Counted from the stretch's first letter, positions 1-9,849 are shown. The stretch is 37,095 nt of DNA from Lachnospiraceae bacterium UBA7179 (GCA_002491195.1 DKVL01000076.1:6775-43869); one strand, 5' to 3'. The notes: a model not told the origin generated them from the sequence alone. Numbers and translations: made by a program.

Positions 1-170
1 TCCTGCTCCATCCAGTCCATGGTTGCAGTACCCTCATGTGTATCACCAATCTTATAATTAACACCGGTATAGTATAAGATACGCTCTGTAAGAGTAGTCT
101 TACCAGCATCAATATGCGCCATAATACCGATGTTTCTGGTTCTCTCTAAAGGATATTCTCTTCCAGCCAA
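1..170 (-). CDS. fusA: Elongation factor G, N-terminal part (runs off left edge)
   Basis: Only the first 56 or so codons are in the window. The translation starts MAGREYPLERTRNIG and contains the GTPase P-loop AHIDAGKT at residues 18-25, followed by the switch region GDTHEGTATMDWM, which identifies translation factor EF-G, the ribosomal translocase. I chose a TTG start at 170 because GAGGAGG sits 7 bases upstream and this gives the usual EF-G N-terminus; no ATG fits. It lies 20 bases after rpsG, so it is the third gene of the rpsL-rpsG-fusA str operon and is presumably co-transcribed with it. Confidence 0.96.
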   Translation of the reverse strand, partial: MAGREYPLERTRNIGIMAHIDAGKTTLTERILYYTGVNYKIGDTHEGTATMDWMEQ

Positions 171-190
171 AGTTCTTCCTCCTCAAAAAT

Positions 191-661
191 TTAGAAACGA
201 TAATGAGCAAAAGCCTTATTCGCCTCTGCCATTTTGTGCATATCTTCTTTCCTCTTTACTGCAGCACCTGTGTTATTTGATGCATCCAGAATCTCATTTG
301 CAAGTCTCTCTTCCATCGTCTTCTCGCCTCTCTTGCGTGCGAAAAATACCAACCAGCGAAGACCTAATGTCTGACGACGCTCCGGCTTTACCTCAAGTGG
401 CACCTGGTAAGTAGCGCCGCCAATACGTCTCGCTTTACACTCAAGCATTGGCATGATATTGTTCATCGCTGACTCAAATACGTCCAATGCTGGCTTCTGC
501 GCTTTCTCTTCTACTCTGCTAAACGCTCCATATACGATCTTCTGGGCCACACCCTTCTTACCATCTAACATAACGTTATTGATAAGCTTAGTAACCACTT
601 TGTTACCGTAAATAGGATCTGCTAATACATCTCTTTTTTGAATATGTCCTTTACGTGGCAC
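191..661 (-). CDS. rpsG: 30S ribosomal protein S7
   Basis: The product is 156 residues, the normal S7 length, and begins (V)PRKGHIQKRDVLADPIYG, the conserved S7 N-terminus; S7 nucleates assembly of the 30S head and contacts the E-site tRNA. The GTG at 661 is chosen over a longer upstream reading because AAGGAGGG lies 7 bases before it and the family starts exactly there. It follows rpsL after a rather long 206-base gap and precedes fusA by 20 bases. That gap shows no convincing terminator to me, so the three genes are probably one transcript. Confidence 0.97.
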   Translation of the reverse strand: MPRKGHIQKRDVLADPIYGNKVVTKLINNVMLDGKKGVAQKIVYGAFSRVEEKAQKPALDVFESAMNNIMPMLECKARRIGGATYQVPLEVKPERRQTLGLRWLVFFARKRGEKTMEERLANEILDASNNTGAAVKRKEDMHKMAEANKAFAHYRF

Positions 662-867
662 GATTCTTCCCTCCTTAATTACTGATAGCGTACCCACTGT
701 GATAGTAATCCAGTACACTATTCGATTAAATCAACGGTACTCACATTATAAAACTTTGTGTTCGTGCGGTTTTCCATTCTAACCTTACTAATATAACTAT
801 ATAGGATAAAGGTACGAAATCAGAATTCCAACACTAATTAGTTTTTTGTGGTACAAGGCAGTAAATC

Positions 868-1287
868 CTACTTACCTGCTTTTGGTCTCTTAGCTCCGTA
901 CTTAGAGCGAGCCTGCTTTCTGTTAGCAACTCCCGCAGTATCAAGTGTACCTCTGATAATATGGTATCTTGTACCTGGCAAGTCCTTAACACGTCCGCCT
1001 CTGATCAATACAACACTATGCTCCTGCAAATTGTGTCCCTCTCCTGGAATGTAGCTTGTCACCTCCATACCATTGGAAAGACGAACTCTGGCAATCTTTC
1101 TGAGCGCTGAGTTTGGCTTCTTCGGTGTTGCTGTCTTAACTGCTGTACATACACCTCTCTTCTGAGGAGCAGATGTGTCTGTCGCTTTCTTTCTCAAAGA
1201 GTTGTATCCTCTCTGAAGTGCTGGTGCAGTAGACTTCTTAACTGTTTCCTGGCGTCCTTTTCTTACTAATTGGTTAAATGTTGGCAT
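868..1287 (-). CDS. rpsL: 30S ribosomal protein S12
   Basis: A 139-residue protein beginning MPTFNQLVRKGRQ, the standard S12 N-terminus. S12 sits in the decoding centre and controls accuracy. The streptomycin-site loops read TPKKPNSALRK and GGRVKDLPGTRYH, that is, both critical lysines are the wild-type residues, so no streptomycin resistance change is visible. AGGAGGTG precedes the ATG. It is the first gene of the str operon, downstream of the promoter at 1487-1515. Confidence 0.98.
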   Translation of the reverse strand: MPTFNQLVRKGRQETVKKSTAPALQRGYNSLRKKATDTSAPQKRGVCTAVKTATPKKPNSALRKIARVRLSNGMEVTSYIPGEGHNLQEHSVVLIRGGRVKDLPGTRYHIIRGTLDTAGVANRKQARSKYGAKRPKAGK

Positions 1288-1305
1288 TCTTTTTCACCTC
1301 CTGTT

Positions 1306-1359
1306 TTATTCACTAAATGCCAAGTAACTATTCGGTACCTTCATTGTTATGCATATCAA
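1306..1359 (-). other. Possible 17-codon leader ORF upstream of rpsL
   Basis: In the roughly 190-nt leader between the str promoter and rpsL, a perfect AAGGAGG (1370-1376) lies 10 bases before a TTG that opens a 17-codon frame ending at 1306, just before the rpsL ribosome binding site. An ATG in another frame (about 15 bases from the AAGGAGG) gives only eight codons. I see the ribosome binding site directly; that it is translated is inference. It could instead be a chance purine run or part of an RNA structure. Confidence 0.25.
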
Positions 1360-1486
1360 AACGTGTGAACCTCCTTCGTGATGTCAGCTCACATATCGTG
1401 GCCTGATACAAAAAACAGATTCCAAATAGCTACATTACTAATACAATTAGGCACATTGTATGCTGTATTTACACACATACTAGAAT

Positions 1487-1515
1487 AGTATACTTACAGT
1501 ATTTGGGAATGTCAA
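1487..1515 (-). promoter_or_regulatory. Sigma-A promoter of the str operon
   Basis: On the minus strand TTGACA (1510-1515) and TATACT (1487-1492) are separated by exactly 17 bases, a near-consensus housekeeping promoter. Transcription would begin near 1480 and leave a leader of about 190 nt before rpsL, which holds the possible leader ORF at 1306-1359. The rest of the 345-base gap between rpoC and rpsL is AT-rich without other visible signals apart from the rpoC terminator. Confidence 0.85.
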
Positions 1516-1574
1516 TCATTTTTTCATTATTTTTTGTATTTTTCCTGTTTTTTATTATAAACAATTTATTATAG

Positions 1575-1618
1575 AGCAAAAATTAACATTAAATCGGGCA
1601 GACTTACGTCTGCCCGAT
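1575..1618 (-). terminator. Terminator after rpoC
   Basis: A perfect 11-bp stem ATCGGGCAGAC / GTCTGCCCGAT with a 4-base loop (1593-1618) lies 14 bases beyond the rpoC stop and is followed on the minus strand by a T-rich run. It would end the rpoB-rpoC transcript and insulate the str operon. The T tract is interrupted, so the efficiency is uncertain. Confidence 0.8.
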
Positions 1619-1631
1619 CTTGCGATTCATT

Positions 1632-4600
1632 TTATTCCATAACGCCTACTGGCTGTGCTACACTTGTAATTCCATCATCTTCTGTCTCTGAATCATATCC
1701 GAAATCAATCTCGTCATCCAGATCGAGCGTGGAATCAAGGTCCAGATCCGTATTGAGCTTTACATTCCTGTAACGTCTAAGCCCTGTACCAGCAGGAATC
1801 AGCTTGCCGATTATGACGTTCTCCTTCAGACCAATCAAAGGATCAATTTTGCCCTTGATGGCCGCTTCCGTGAGAACCTTTGTCGTCTCCTGGAAAGAAG
1901 CTGCTGATAAGAAGGAGCTCGTTGCAAGCGCTGCCTTTGTAATACCAAGAATCACATCCTTATACTCTGCCGGTTGTTTACCCTCGGCAATCAACTGCTC
2001 ATTAATATCTTCCAGTTCGATGCCATCCACAAGTGTGCCAGGCAGAAACTCTGTGTCACCGCTCGTCTCAATACGCTTCTTCTTAAGCATCTGACGCACA
2101 ATCACCTCAATATGCTTATCGGCAATATCAACACCCTGCAGACGATAAACTCTCTGAACTTCTCGCAGTAAGTAATTCTGAACAGCACCAATTTTTTTAA
2201 TTTCCAGTAAATCATGCGGGTTGACACTACCTTCTGTCAGCTCATCACCAGCTTCAAGTTCTGCACCATCTGCAATTTTAATACGAGAACCATACGGAAT
2301 CAGATATGTTTTCTCATTAATGCCATCTGAAACGATAATCTCGCGTTTCTTCTTCGTATCCTTAATCGTCGCCTTTCCGCCAAACTCGGCGATAATTGCA
2401 AGGCCTTTCGGTTTTCTTGCCTCGAAAAGCTCCTCAACACGTGGAAGACCTTGGGTGATATCGTCGCCAGCAACACCGCCACTGTGGAATGTTCTCATGG
2501 TAAGCTGTGTACCTGGCTCACCGATTGACTGAGCGGCGATAATGCCAACAGCCTCACCGATCTGAACAGGCTCACCAGTTGCCATATTGGCACCATAACA
2601 TTTCGCGCAGATTCCAATGTGAGACTTACAGCAGAGAATATTTCGTATCTTTACCTTCTCGATCGGTTCTCCCTTCTCGTCAACACCTTTAGCCAGAATC
2701 TTAGATGCCCTGCTCGGCGTGATCATATGATTTTTCTTGACAAGAATGTTGCCGTCTCTATCCTTGATATCCTCACAGGAATATCTTCCTGTGATCCTGT
2801 CCTTCAACCCCTCAATCGTCTCCTTACCATCCATAAACGCTGCCACTTCCATACCTGGTATGAAATCCTTGCCCTCACAACAGTCAATTTCCCGGATGAT
2901 CAGCTCCTGGCATACGTCAACCATTCGACGCGTCAGATAACCAGAGTCTGCAGTTCGGAGCGCAGTATCGGACATACCTTTTCGCGCACCATGTGCTGAC
3001 ATGAAATACTCCAGCACGTCAAGTCCCTCTCGGAAGTTTGATTTGATCGGCAATTCGATGGTCCGCCCTGTCGTATCCGCCATCAATCCACGCATACCTG
3101 CCAGCTGCTTGATCTGCTGGTTAGAACCACGGGCACCAGAATCTGCCATCATGAAAATATTGTTATATTTATCAAGACCACCGATCAATTTCTCTGTCAA
3201 AGCATCATCTGTCTCTTTCCAGGTCTCCACTACAGCCTTATAACGCTCCTCATCTGTCATCAACCCACGTCTGAAATTCATCGTGATACGGTCAACCGTC
3301 TTCTGCGCTTCCGCAAGCATCTGCGGTTTCTCAGCAGGCACTGTCATATCGGAAATGGAAACTGTCATAGCCGCACGCGTTGAGTACTTATATCCCATAG
3401 CCTTAATACTATCAAGAACCTCTGCTGTCTTTGTTGCACCATGAATATTGATAACTTTCTCCAAAATCTGCTTTAAGCCCTTCTTGCCCACATGGAAATC
3501 TACTTCAGGAAGAAGCTTGTTTTCATCCTTGCTTCTGTCCACAAACTCCAGATCCTGCGGAAGGATCTCATTAAAAATAAACCTTCCCAACGTGGACTCC
3601 ACAATACCAGTAAGCACCTCGCCATCCGGCATCGTCTTCGTCACGCGTACCTTGATCCTTGAATGAAGTGTACAAGCCTTATTCTCATAAGCAAGAATTG
3701 CCTCATTCACACTCTTAAAATATTTCCCCTCGCCAACTGCACCAGGCCTCTCCTGTGTCAGATAATAGATACCAAGCACCATATCCTGTGAAGGAACAGC
3801 AACCGGCCCTCCATCTGAAGGTTTCAACAGATTGTTTGGTGACAGAAGCAGGAAACGGCATTCTGCCTGCGCTTCCACTGACAATGGAAGATGTACTGCC
3901 ATCTGATCCCCGTCAAAGTCGGCGTTGAACGCTGTACATACCAGCGGGTGAAGCTTGATTGCCTTACCTTCCACTAAGATTGGCTCAAATGCCTGAATCC
4001 CCAGCCTATGCAGTGTCGGTGCACGGTTCAGCATTACCGGATGTTCCTTGATAACCTCCTCCAGCACATCCCACACAGCCTGATCCAACTTCTCAACAAG
4101 TTTCTTGGCGTGCTTGATATTCTGTGAAATCTGCCTTGACACAAGCTCCTTCATAACAAAGGGTTTGAAAAGCTCAATTGCCATCTCCTTAGGCAGACCA
4201 CACTGATAGATCTTTAATTCCGGACCAACGACAATAACAGAACGACCTGAATAGTCAACACGTTTGCCCAGCAGATTCTGGCGAAAACGTCCTCCTTTGC
4301 CTTTTAACATATCAGACAAGGACTTGAGTGCCCTATTCCCCGGTCCTGTAACAGGACGACCGCGTCTCCCGTTGTCAATCAGAGCATCAACTGCCTCCTG
4401 GAGCATCCTCTTCTCATTTCTTACGATAATATCTGGTGCCCCCAGTTCAAGCAGCCTCTTTAGACGATTATTCCTATTGATAATCCTGCGATATAAGTCA
4501 TTTAAGTCGGAAGTTGCAAACCGGCCGCCATCTAACTGAACCATCGGACGCAGGTCAGGCGGAAGTACTGGAATCGCATCCATAATCATCCATTCCGGTC

Positions 4601-5294
4601 TGTTTCCAGATGCCCGAAAAGATTCTACAACTTCCAGTCTCTTGACAATCTTGGCACGTTTCTGTCCTTTCGTGTTGTCATTTCTAAGTTCCGTTGAAAG
4701 CTCCTCGCACTCTTTCTCCAAGTCAATTGCCTCAAGGAGTTCCTTGATCGCCTCCGCACCCATGCCAATGCGGAATGCATTTTTCCCCCACTTTTCTACA
4801 TTGTCCTGATATTCCTTCTCCGACAAAACCTGCTTGTATTCCAATGTGGTCTCTCTTGGATCCAGCACAATATAGGATGCAAAATACAATACTTTCTCCA
4901 ACACACGCGGCGTCAAGTCAAGTATGAGTCCCATACGGCTTGGAATTCCCTTGAAGTACCAGATATGCGATACTGGAGCGGCAAGCTCAATATGTCCCAT
5001 GCGTTCCCTACGCACGCTTGACTTTGTAACCTCCACACCACATCTGTCGCAGATCACGCCCTTGTAGCGGATTTTCTTGTACTTTCCACAATGGCATTCC
5101 CAGTCCTTGCTAGGGCCAAAGATCTTCTCACAGTACAGACCATCCCTCTCAGGCTTTAACGTCCTGTAGTTGATGGTTTCCGGTTTCGTTACCTCGCCTC
5201 TTGACCATTCCCTGATCTTCTCAGGGGAAGCCAGACCAATTTTGATCGCATCAAAAGAGATTGACTGGCTCTGTTCATTTTTATTTTCAGACAT
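1632..5294 (-). CDS. rpoC: DNA-directed RNA polymerase beta' subunit
   Basis: A 1220-residue beta' subunit, the usual Firmicutes length. Visible landmarks in order: the N-terminal zinc site with C67, C69, C82 and C85 (ECHCGKY ... CDRCGVEV), the catalytic magnesium loop NADFDGDQMAVHLPLS near residue 457, the trigger-loop region with MRTFHSGGVAGDDITQGLPR, and a second cysteine cluster ILCCKSHIGICAKCYG. The acidic C-terminal tail (LDLDSTLDLDDEIDFGY) is typical of Clostridia. AAGGAG precedes the ATG. It starts 26 bases after rpoB, so the two are one operon encoding the core polymerase active site. Confidence 0.99.
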   Translation of the reverse strand: MSENKNEQSQSISFDAIKIGLASPEKIREWSRGEVTKPETINYRTLKPERDGLYCEKIFGPSKDWECHCGKYKKIRYKGVICDRCGVEVTKSSVRRERMGHIELAAPVSHIWYFKGIPSRMGLILDLTPRVLEKVLYFASYIVLDPRETTLEYKQVLSEKEYQDNVEKWGKNAFRIGMGAEAIKELLEAIDLEKECEELSTELRNDNTKGQKRAKIVKRLEVVESFRASGNRPEWMIMDAIPVLPPDLRPMVQLDGGRFATSDLNDLYRRIINRNNRLKRLLELGAPDIIVRNEKRMLQEAVDALIDNGRRGRPVTGPGNRALKSLSDMLKGKGGRFRQNLLGKRVDYSGRSVIVVGPELKIYQCGLPKEMAIELFKPFVMKELVSRQISQNIKHAKKLVEKLDQAVWDVLEEVIKEHPVMLNRAPTLHRLGIQAFEPILVEGKAIKLHPLVCTAFNADFDGDQMAVHLPLSVEAQAECRFLLLSPNNLLKPSDGGPVAVPSQDMVLGIYYLTQERPGAVGEGKYFKSVNEAILAYENKACTLHSRIKVRVTKTMPDGEVLTGIVESTLGRFIFNEILPQDLEFVDRSKDENKLLPEVDFHVGKKGLKQILEKVINIHGATKTAEVLDSIKAMGYKYSTRAAMTVSISDMTVPAEKPQMLAEAQKTVDRITMNFRRGLMTDEERYKAVVETWKETDDALTEKLIGGLDKYNNIFMMADSGARGSNQQIKQLAGMRGLMADTTGRTIELPIKSNFREGLDVLEYFMSAHGARKGMSDTALRTADSGYLTRRMVDVCQELIIREIDCCEGKDFIPGMEVAAFMDGKETIEGLKDRITGRYSCEDIKDRDGNILVKKNHMITPSRASKILAKGVDEKGEPIEKVKIRNILCCKSHIGICAKCYGANMATGEPVQIGEAVGIIAAQSIGEPGTQLTMRTFHSGGVAGDDITQGLPRVEELFEARKPKGLAIIAEFGGKATIKDTKKKREIIVSDGINEKTYLIPYGSRIKIADGAELEAGDELTEGSVNPHDLLEIKKIGAVQNYLLREVQRVYRLQGVDIADKHIEVIVRQMLKKKRIETSGDTEFLPGTLVDGIELEDINEQLIAEGKQPAEYKDVILGITKAALATSSFLSAASFQETTKVLTEAAIKGKIDPLIGLKENVIIGKLIPAGTGLRRYRNVKLNTDLDLDSTLDLDDEIDFGYDSETEDDGITSVAQPVGVME

Positions 5295-5320
5295 TTTGGC
5301 ACTCCTTCCAGATTTTGTTC

Positions 5321-8300
5321 CTAAAATTCATCATCATCAAAGTTATCTTCATCATCTTCAAAATCATCTTCAGAAAAATCATCCTCTGAAAAATCATCCT
5401 CAGCATCAACTAAATCCCCGCTTACAGCGTCAAATTCTTTCTGTTGATAGCCATCAAGATCTTCTCTATTGTCATATTTGCGGTCGCCTTCCATCTCAAC
5501 ACGGAAATCTGTCTCTGTATAATCAACTGACTCCTTGAGCTCTACCTCGTTTCGATTCTCATCATATACCTTCACATCAAGACCAAGCGACTGAAGTTCC
5601 TTAAGCAATACCTTAAACGACTCTGGAATACCTGGTTCCGGAATATTCTCACCTTTGATGATCGCCTCATAAGTCTTGACTCGTCCCACAACATCATCGG
5701 ATTTTACCGTAAGAATTTCCTGCAGTGTATGAGATGCGCCATAGGCTTCCAGCGCCCACACTTCCATCTCACCGAAACGCTGTCCCCCAAATTGCGCTTT
5801 ACCGCCGAGCGGCTGCTGGGTTACCATACCATACGGTCCCGTCGAGCGCGCATGAATCTTGTCATCTACCAGATGATGCAACTTCAGATAATGCATATGT
5901 CCGATCGTGACCGGACTGTCAAAATACTCACCAGTCCTTCCATCACGCAATCTCACTTTTCCGTCTCTTGAAATCGGCACACCCTTCCAGAGGTTCCTGT
6001 GTTCCCTGTTCTCTGACAGATATTCCAATACTTCAGGCAGAAGTTCCTCCTTGTGTTTTGCTTCAAACTCCTCCCATTCGAGATTGACATAGTCATTTGC
6101 AAGGTCAAGCGTATCCATGATATCCAGCTCGTTCGCACCATCAAATACGGGCGTGGAAACGTTAAATCCGAGTGCCTTTGCCGCCAAAGAAAGGTGAATT
6201 TCAAGCACCTGACCAATATTCATACGGGAAGGCACACCGAGCGGATTTAATACGATATCAAGAGGCCGTCCATTTGGCAGATATGGCATATCCTCCACTG
6301 GAAGCACACGTGAGACAACACCTTTGTTTCCATGACGCCCAGCCATCTTGTCACCAACAGAGATCTTTCTCTTCTGTGCGATATAGATACGCACAGTCTG
6401 ATTGACTCCGGGTGCCAGTTCTGTATCACCGTTTGCCCTTGAAAATACCTTCGCATCGACTACCACACCGTACTCACCGTGCGGCACTTTTAAGGAAGTA
6501 TCACGCACTTCCCTTGCTTTCTCTCCAAAAATCGCCCTCAAAAGACGCTCCTCTGCTGTCAACTCTGTCTCGCCCTTTGGTGTAACCTTTCCGACAAGGA
6601 TATCCCCGGCGCGAACCTCTGCACCAATTCTGATAATTCCTCTGTCATCAAGATCTTTGAGCGCATCATCGCCGACACCCGGAACATCTCTTGTGATTTC
6701 CTCTGGTCCGAGTTTCGTGTCACGCGCATCTGTCTCGTATTCCTCAATATGAATGGAAGTATACACATCCTCCATAACAAGCCGTTCGCTCAACAGCACG
6801 GCATCCTCATAGTTATAACCTTCCCATGTCATGAAACCAATTAATGGATTCTTACCAAGTCCAAGCTCTCCGCCGCTGGTAGATGCACCATCTGCAATCA
6901 CCTGACCAGCCTCCACATGGTCTCCCTTAAATACGATCGGCTTCTGATTGTAGCAGTTTGACTGATTACTCCGCTCAAACTTATGCAGCTTGAATTCCGC
7001 CTTCTCGCCATCATCATAAGTGATCCGAATCAGCTTTGATGATACATAGGTGATCGTGCCTGCTTTCTTGGCAACCACACAGACACCAGAATCGACAGCC
7101 GCTTTCACCTCGATTCCAGTACCAACGACCGGCGCCTCTGTAAACAGAAGTGGAACCGCCTGACGCTGCATGTTGGAGCCCATCAGCGCACGGTTGGCAT
7201 CATCATTCTGCAAAAACGGAATCAGCGCTGTCGCCACAGAAAATACCATCTTAGGAGACACGTCCATATAATCAAACATCGCTTTCGGATACTCCTGCGT
7301 CTCATCAAGATAGCGTCCTGACACGGAATTACGCACAAAATGACCATTCTCATCGAGCTGCTCATTCGCCTGTGCTACATGGTAATTGTCCTCCTCGTCC
7401 GCAGTCATATAGACTACCTCATCTGTGACACGCGGATTCTTGGGATCTGTCTTATCAATCTTTCGATAGGGTGCCTCAATAAACCCATATTCGTTGATTC
7501 TTGCATAGGATGCAAGAGAATTGATCAATCCAATGTTTGGTCCTTCAGGCGTCTCAATCGGACACATTCTGCCATAGTGCGAATAGTGTACATCTCGAAC
7601 CTCAAATCCTGCACGGTCTCTGGACAGACCACCCGGTCCTAACGCCGAGAGACGCCGCTTGTGGGTCAGCTCACCCAGTGGATTATTCTGATCCATGAAC
7701 TGTGATAGCTGTGAGGATCCGAAGAATTCTTTGATGGCAGCCTGTACAGGTTTGATGTTGATCAACGCCTGCGGCGACACCTCATCTGTGTCATGTGTTG
7801 TCATTCGCTCACGCACAACGCGCTCCATTCTGGAGAGACCGATCCGATACTGATTCTGCAAAAGTTCGCCGACTGCCCGGATACGCCTGTTACCTAAATG
7901 GTCGATATCATCGCTGTTTCCAAGTCCGTACTCGAGATGCATATTATAGTTAATGGAAGCTAAGATATCTTCCTTTGTAATATGTTTTGGAATCAGCTCA
8001 TGTGCATTTCTGGTGATCGCATCTGCCAGTTCCTCCGGATTCTCCGAGTACTCTTCCAATATCTGCCGAAGTACGGGAAAATAAACCTGTTCTGTAATGC
8101 CAAGACTTCTCGGCTCGCAGTCCACAAAGTTTGTGATGTCGACCATCATATTGGAGAGTACTTTTACAAGCCGTTCCTCTGTCTGAATCCACACAAAAGG
8201 AACAGCTGCGTTCTGGATACTCTCAGCCATCTCAATCGTAACTTTATCGCCTTTTTGTCCAAGGACCTCACCGCTGAACGGGTCCACCACATCCTCAGCA

Positions 8301-9181
8301 AGAATCTGGTTCCTGATTCTGTTTTTCAAAGCGAGTTTTTTGTTGAATTTATATCTGCCAACCTTTGCAAGATCATATCTTCTCGGGTCAAAAAACATTG
8401 CAGTCACAAGATTTTCTGCACTGTCCAGGCTAAACGGCTCACCAGGACGAATCTTGCTGTACAATTCTTTCAAACCTTCCTGATAGTTCTCAGATGTATC
8501 TTTGGTAAAGCTAGCCAAAATCTTAGGCTCCTCGCCAAAGAGTTCCAGGATCTCTTCATTTGTACCTACACCTAATGCGCGGATCAATACAGTGATTGGT
8601 ACTTTTCTTGTTCTATCTACACGAACGTAGAAAACGTCATTGGAATCAGTCTCATACTCGAGCCATGCACCACGATTGGGAATAACGGTACACGAGAATA
8701 ACCGCTTACCGATCTTGTCATGTGCAATGCCATAATAAATACCCGGTGAACGCACCAACTGGCTGACGATAACACGTTCCGCACCGTTGATCACGAAAGT
8801 ACCTGTCTCTGTCATCAGAGGAAAATTACCCATAAAAATCTCATGTTCGGTGATTTCTTCTTTTTCTTTATTGTGAAGACGCACCTTAATCTTTACAGGA
8901 GCTTCATAGGTCAAGTCTCTCTCCTTGCACTCCTCAATCGTATGTTTGATTTCGTCCTCCGCCAAAACATAATCTACAAATTCCAGACTTAGACGTCCAC
9001 TGTAGTCCGTAATCGGAGAGATATCCGCCAATGCTTCCCGAAAGCCTTCCTCAAGAAACCATTTGTAGGAATCTTTTTGGACTTCAATCAGATTCGGCAT
9101 TTCCAGAACCTCTTCCTGCCTCTGATAACTCATACGCATTGTTTTACCAGAGACCACTGGACGTATTCTGTTCTTTTCCAT
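5321..9181 (-). CDS. rpoB: DNA-directed RNA polymerase beta subunit
   Basis: A 1286-residue beta subunit. The rifampicin-binding segment near residues 486-515 reads SQLSQFMDQNNPLGELTHKR followed by RLSALGPGGL; the positions usually mutated to resistance (Q, D, H, R, S) are all wild type. The region RMCPIETPEGPNIGLINSLA and the C-terminal GGKAQFGGQRFGEMEVWALE are also intact. The last 25 residues are an acidic tail built from repeats of SEDDF. Only a weak GGGGTGA lies before the ATG. It is transcribed from the promoter at 9280-9308 and coupled to rpoC. Confidence 0.99.
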   Translation of the reverse strand: MEKNRIRPVVSGKTMRMSYQRQEEVLEMPNLIEVQKDSYKWFLEEGFREALADISPITDYSGRLSLEFVDYVLAEDEIKHTIEECKERDLTYEAPVKIKVRLHNKEKEEITEHEIFMGNFPLMTETGTFVINGAERVIVSQLVRSPGIYYGIAHDKIGKRLFSCTVIPNRGAWLEYETDSNDVFYVRVDRTRKVPITVLIRALGVGTNEEILELFGEEPKILASFTKDTSENYQEGLKELYSKIRPGEPFSLDSAENLVTAMFFDPRRYDLAKVGRYKFNKKLALKNRIRNQILAEDVVDPFSGEVLGQKGDKVTIEMAESIQNAAVPFVWIQTEERLVKVLSNMMVDITNFVDCEPRSLGITEQVYFPVLRQILEEYSENPEELADAITRNAHELIPKHITKEDILASINYNMHLEYGLGNSDDIDHLGNRRIRAVGELLQNQYRIGLSRMERVVRERMTTHDTDEVSPQALINIKPVQAAIKEFFGSSQLSQFMDQNNPLGELTHKRRLSALGPGGLSRDRAGFEVRDVHYSHYGRMCPIETPEGPNIGLINSLASYARINEYGFIEAPYRKIDKTDPKNPRVTDEVVYMTADEEDNYHVAQANEQLDENGHFVRNSVSGRYLDETQEYPKAMFDYMDVSPKMVFSVATALIPFLQNDDANRALMGSNMQRQAVPLLFTEAPVVGTGIEVKAAVDSGVCVVAKKAGTITYVSSKLIRITYDDGEKAEFKLHKFERSNQSNCYNQKPIVFKGDHVEAGQVIADGASTSGGELGLGKNPLIGFMTWEGYNYEDAVLLSERLVMEDVYTSIHIEEYETDARDTKLGPEEITRDVPGVGDDALKDLDDRGIIRIGAEVRAGDILVGKVTPKGETELTAEERLLRAIFGEKAREVRDTSLKVPHGEYGVVVDAKVFSRANGDTELAPGVNQTVRIYIAQKRKISVGDKMAGRHGNKGVVSRVLPVEDMPYLPNGRPLDIVLNPLGVPSRMNIGQVLEIHLSLAAKALGFNVSTPVFDGANELDIMDTLDLANDYVNLEWEEFEAKHKEELLPEVLEYLSENREHRNLWKGVPISRDGKVRLRDGRTGEYFDSPVTIGHMHYLKLHHLVDDKIHARSTGPYGMVTQQPLGGKAQFGGQRFGEMEVWALEAYGASHTLQEILTVKSDDVVGRVKTYEAIIKGENIPEPGIPESFKVLLKELQSLGLDVKVYDENRNEVELKESVDYTETDFRVEMEGDRKYDNREDLDGYQQKEFDAVSGDLVDAEDDFSEDDFSEDDFEDDEDNFDDDEF

Positions 9182-9279
9182 GACATTTCACCCCGTTCTT
9201 TTATAATACATCTATCATATTATTGTAACTATTGACACACTTTGAAATAGGTACAATTTTTCACAATAGTGCACCCTAC

Positions 9280-9308
9280 ATACTATCACAAGTCCTTTTT
9301 GAAGTCAA
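9280..9308 (-). promoter_or_regulatory. Sigma-A promoter of rpoB-rpoC
   Basis: Minus-strand TTGACT (9303-9308) and TAGTAT (9280-9285) are 17 bases apart, located between the rplL terminator and rpoB. This would give a leader of about 95 nt and lets rpoBC be transcribed independently of rplJL. Confidence 0.75.
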
Positions 9309-9370
9309 TGAAAAATTTCAAAAATATGGAATAAAAATTGAACAAAGACATGAATAGAATAAACATAAAG

Positions 9371-9402
9371 AAAACCAAAAGGCCGGGAACTGTATCCCGA
9401 CC
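9371..9402 (-). terminator. Terminator after rplL
   Basis: On the minus strand an 8-bp stem GGTCGGGA / TCCCGGCC (one G-U pair) with a 6-base loop (9381-9402) is followed by TTTTGGTTTTC. It lies 22 bases after the rplL stop and separates rplJL from rpoBC. It may be leaky, as in other bacteria where ribosomal protein and polymerase genes share transcription. Confidence 0.8.
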
Positions 9403-9424
9403 CATCCTGGTCAATTGGTCCAAA

Positions 9425-9802
9425 TTACTTAAGCGTAACCTTTGCACCTTCTGCTTCAAGTTTTGTCTTAATCTCCTCAGCCTCAGCCTTAGCCGCTGCT
9501 TCCTTAACAATCTTAGGAGCGCTGTCAACAAGATCCTTTGCTTCCTTTAAACCAAGACCTGTTGCCTCACGAACAACCTTGATCACCTTAACCTTGTTAG
9601 GACCTACTTCTGTAAGTTCTACATCAAACTCATCCTTCTCTTCCTGCTGTGCACCTGCACCGTCACCTGCTGTCATAACAACTGCACCTGCTGCTGCAGA
9701 TACGCCGAACTCTTCCTCACATGCCTTTACTAAATCATTTAACTCTAAAACTGTAAGCTCTTTGATCGCTTCAATAAATTCTGCTGTTGTTAACTTTGCC
9801 AT
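9425..9802 (-). CDS. rplL: 50S ribosomal protein L7/L12
   Basis: A 125-residue L7/L12: N-terminal dimerisation helices (MAKLTTAEFIEAIKELTVLE), an Ala/Gly hinge around residues 35-52, and the C-terminal factor-binding domain with the conserved KVIKVVREATGLGLKEAKDL. It forms the flexible ribosomal stalk that recruits translational GTPases and binds L10. GGAGGG precedes the ATG. It follows rplJ by 47 bases and shares its promoter and L10-controlled leader. Confidence 0.98.
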   Translation of the reverse strand: MAKLTTAEFIEAIKELTVLELNDLVKACEEEFGVSAAAGAVVMTAGDGAGAQQEEKDEFDVELTEVGPNKVKVIKVVREATGLGLKEAKDLVDSAPKIVKEAAAKAEAEEIKTKLEAEGAKVTLK

Positions 9803-9849
9803 TATTGTTTCCCTCCATAATATAATTTGTTAATATCATTTCTTATACA

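Noticed and set aside
868..1287. Possible streptomycin resistance change in S12
   Set aside because: Both key lysine positions are wild type.
7600..7740. Possible rifampicin resistance change in RpoB
   Set aside because: All commonly mutated positions in the segment are the wild-type residues.
7982..8575. 197-codon open frame on the plus strand inside rpoB
   Set aside because: It lies wholly antisense to highly conserved rpoB codons and has no ribosome site or protein-like family features.
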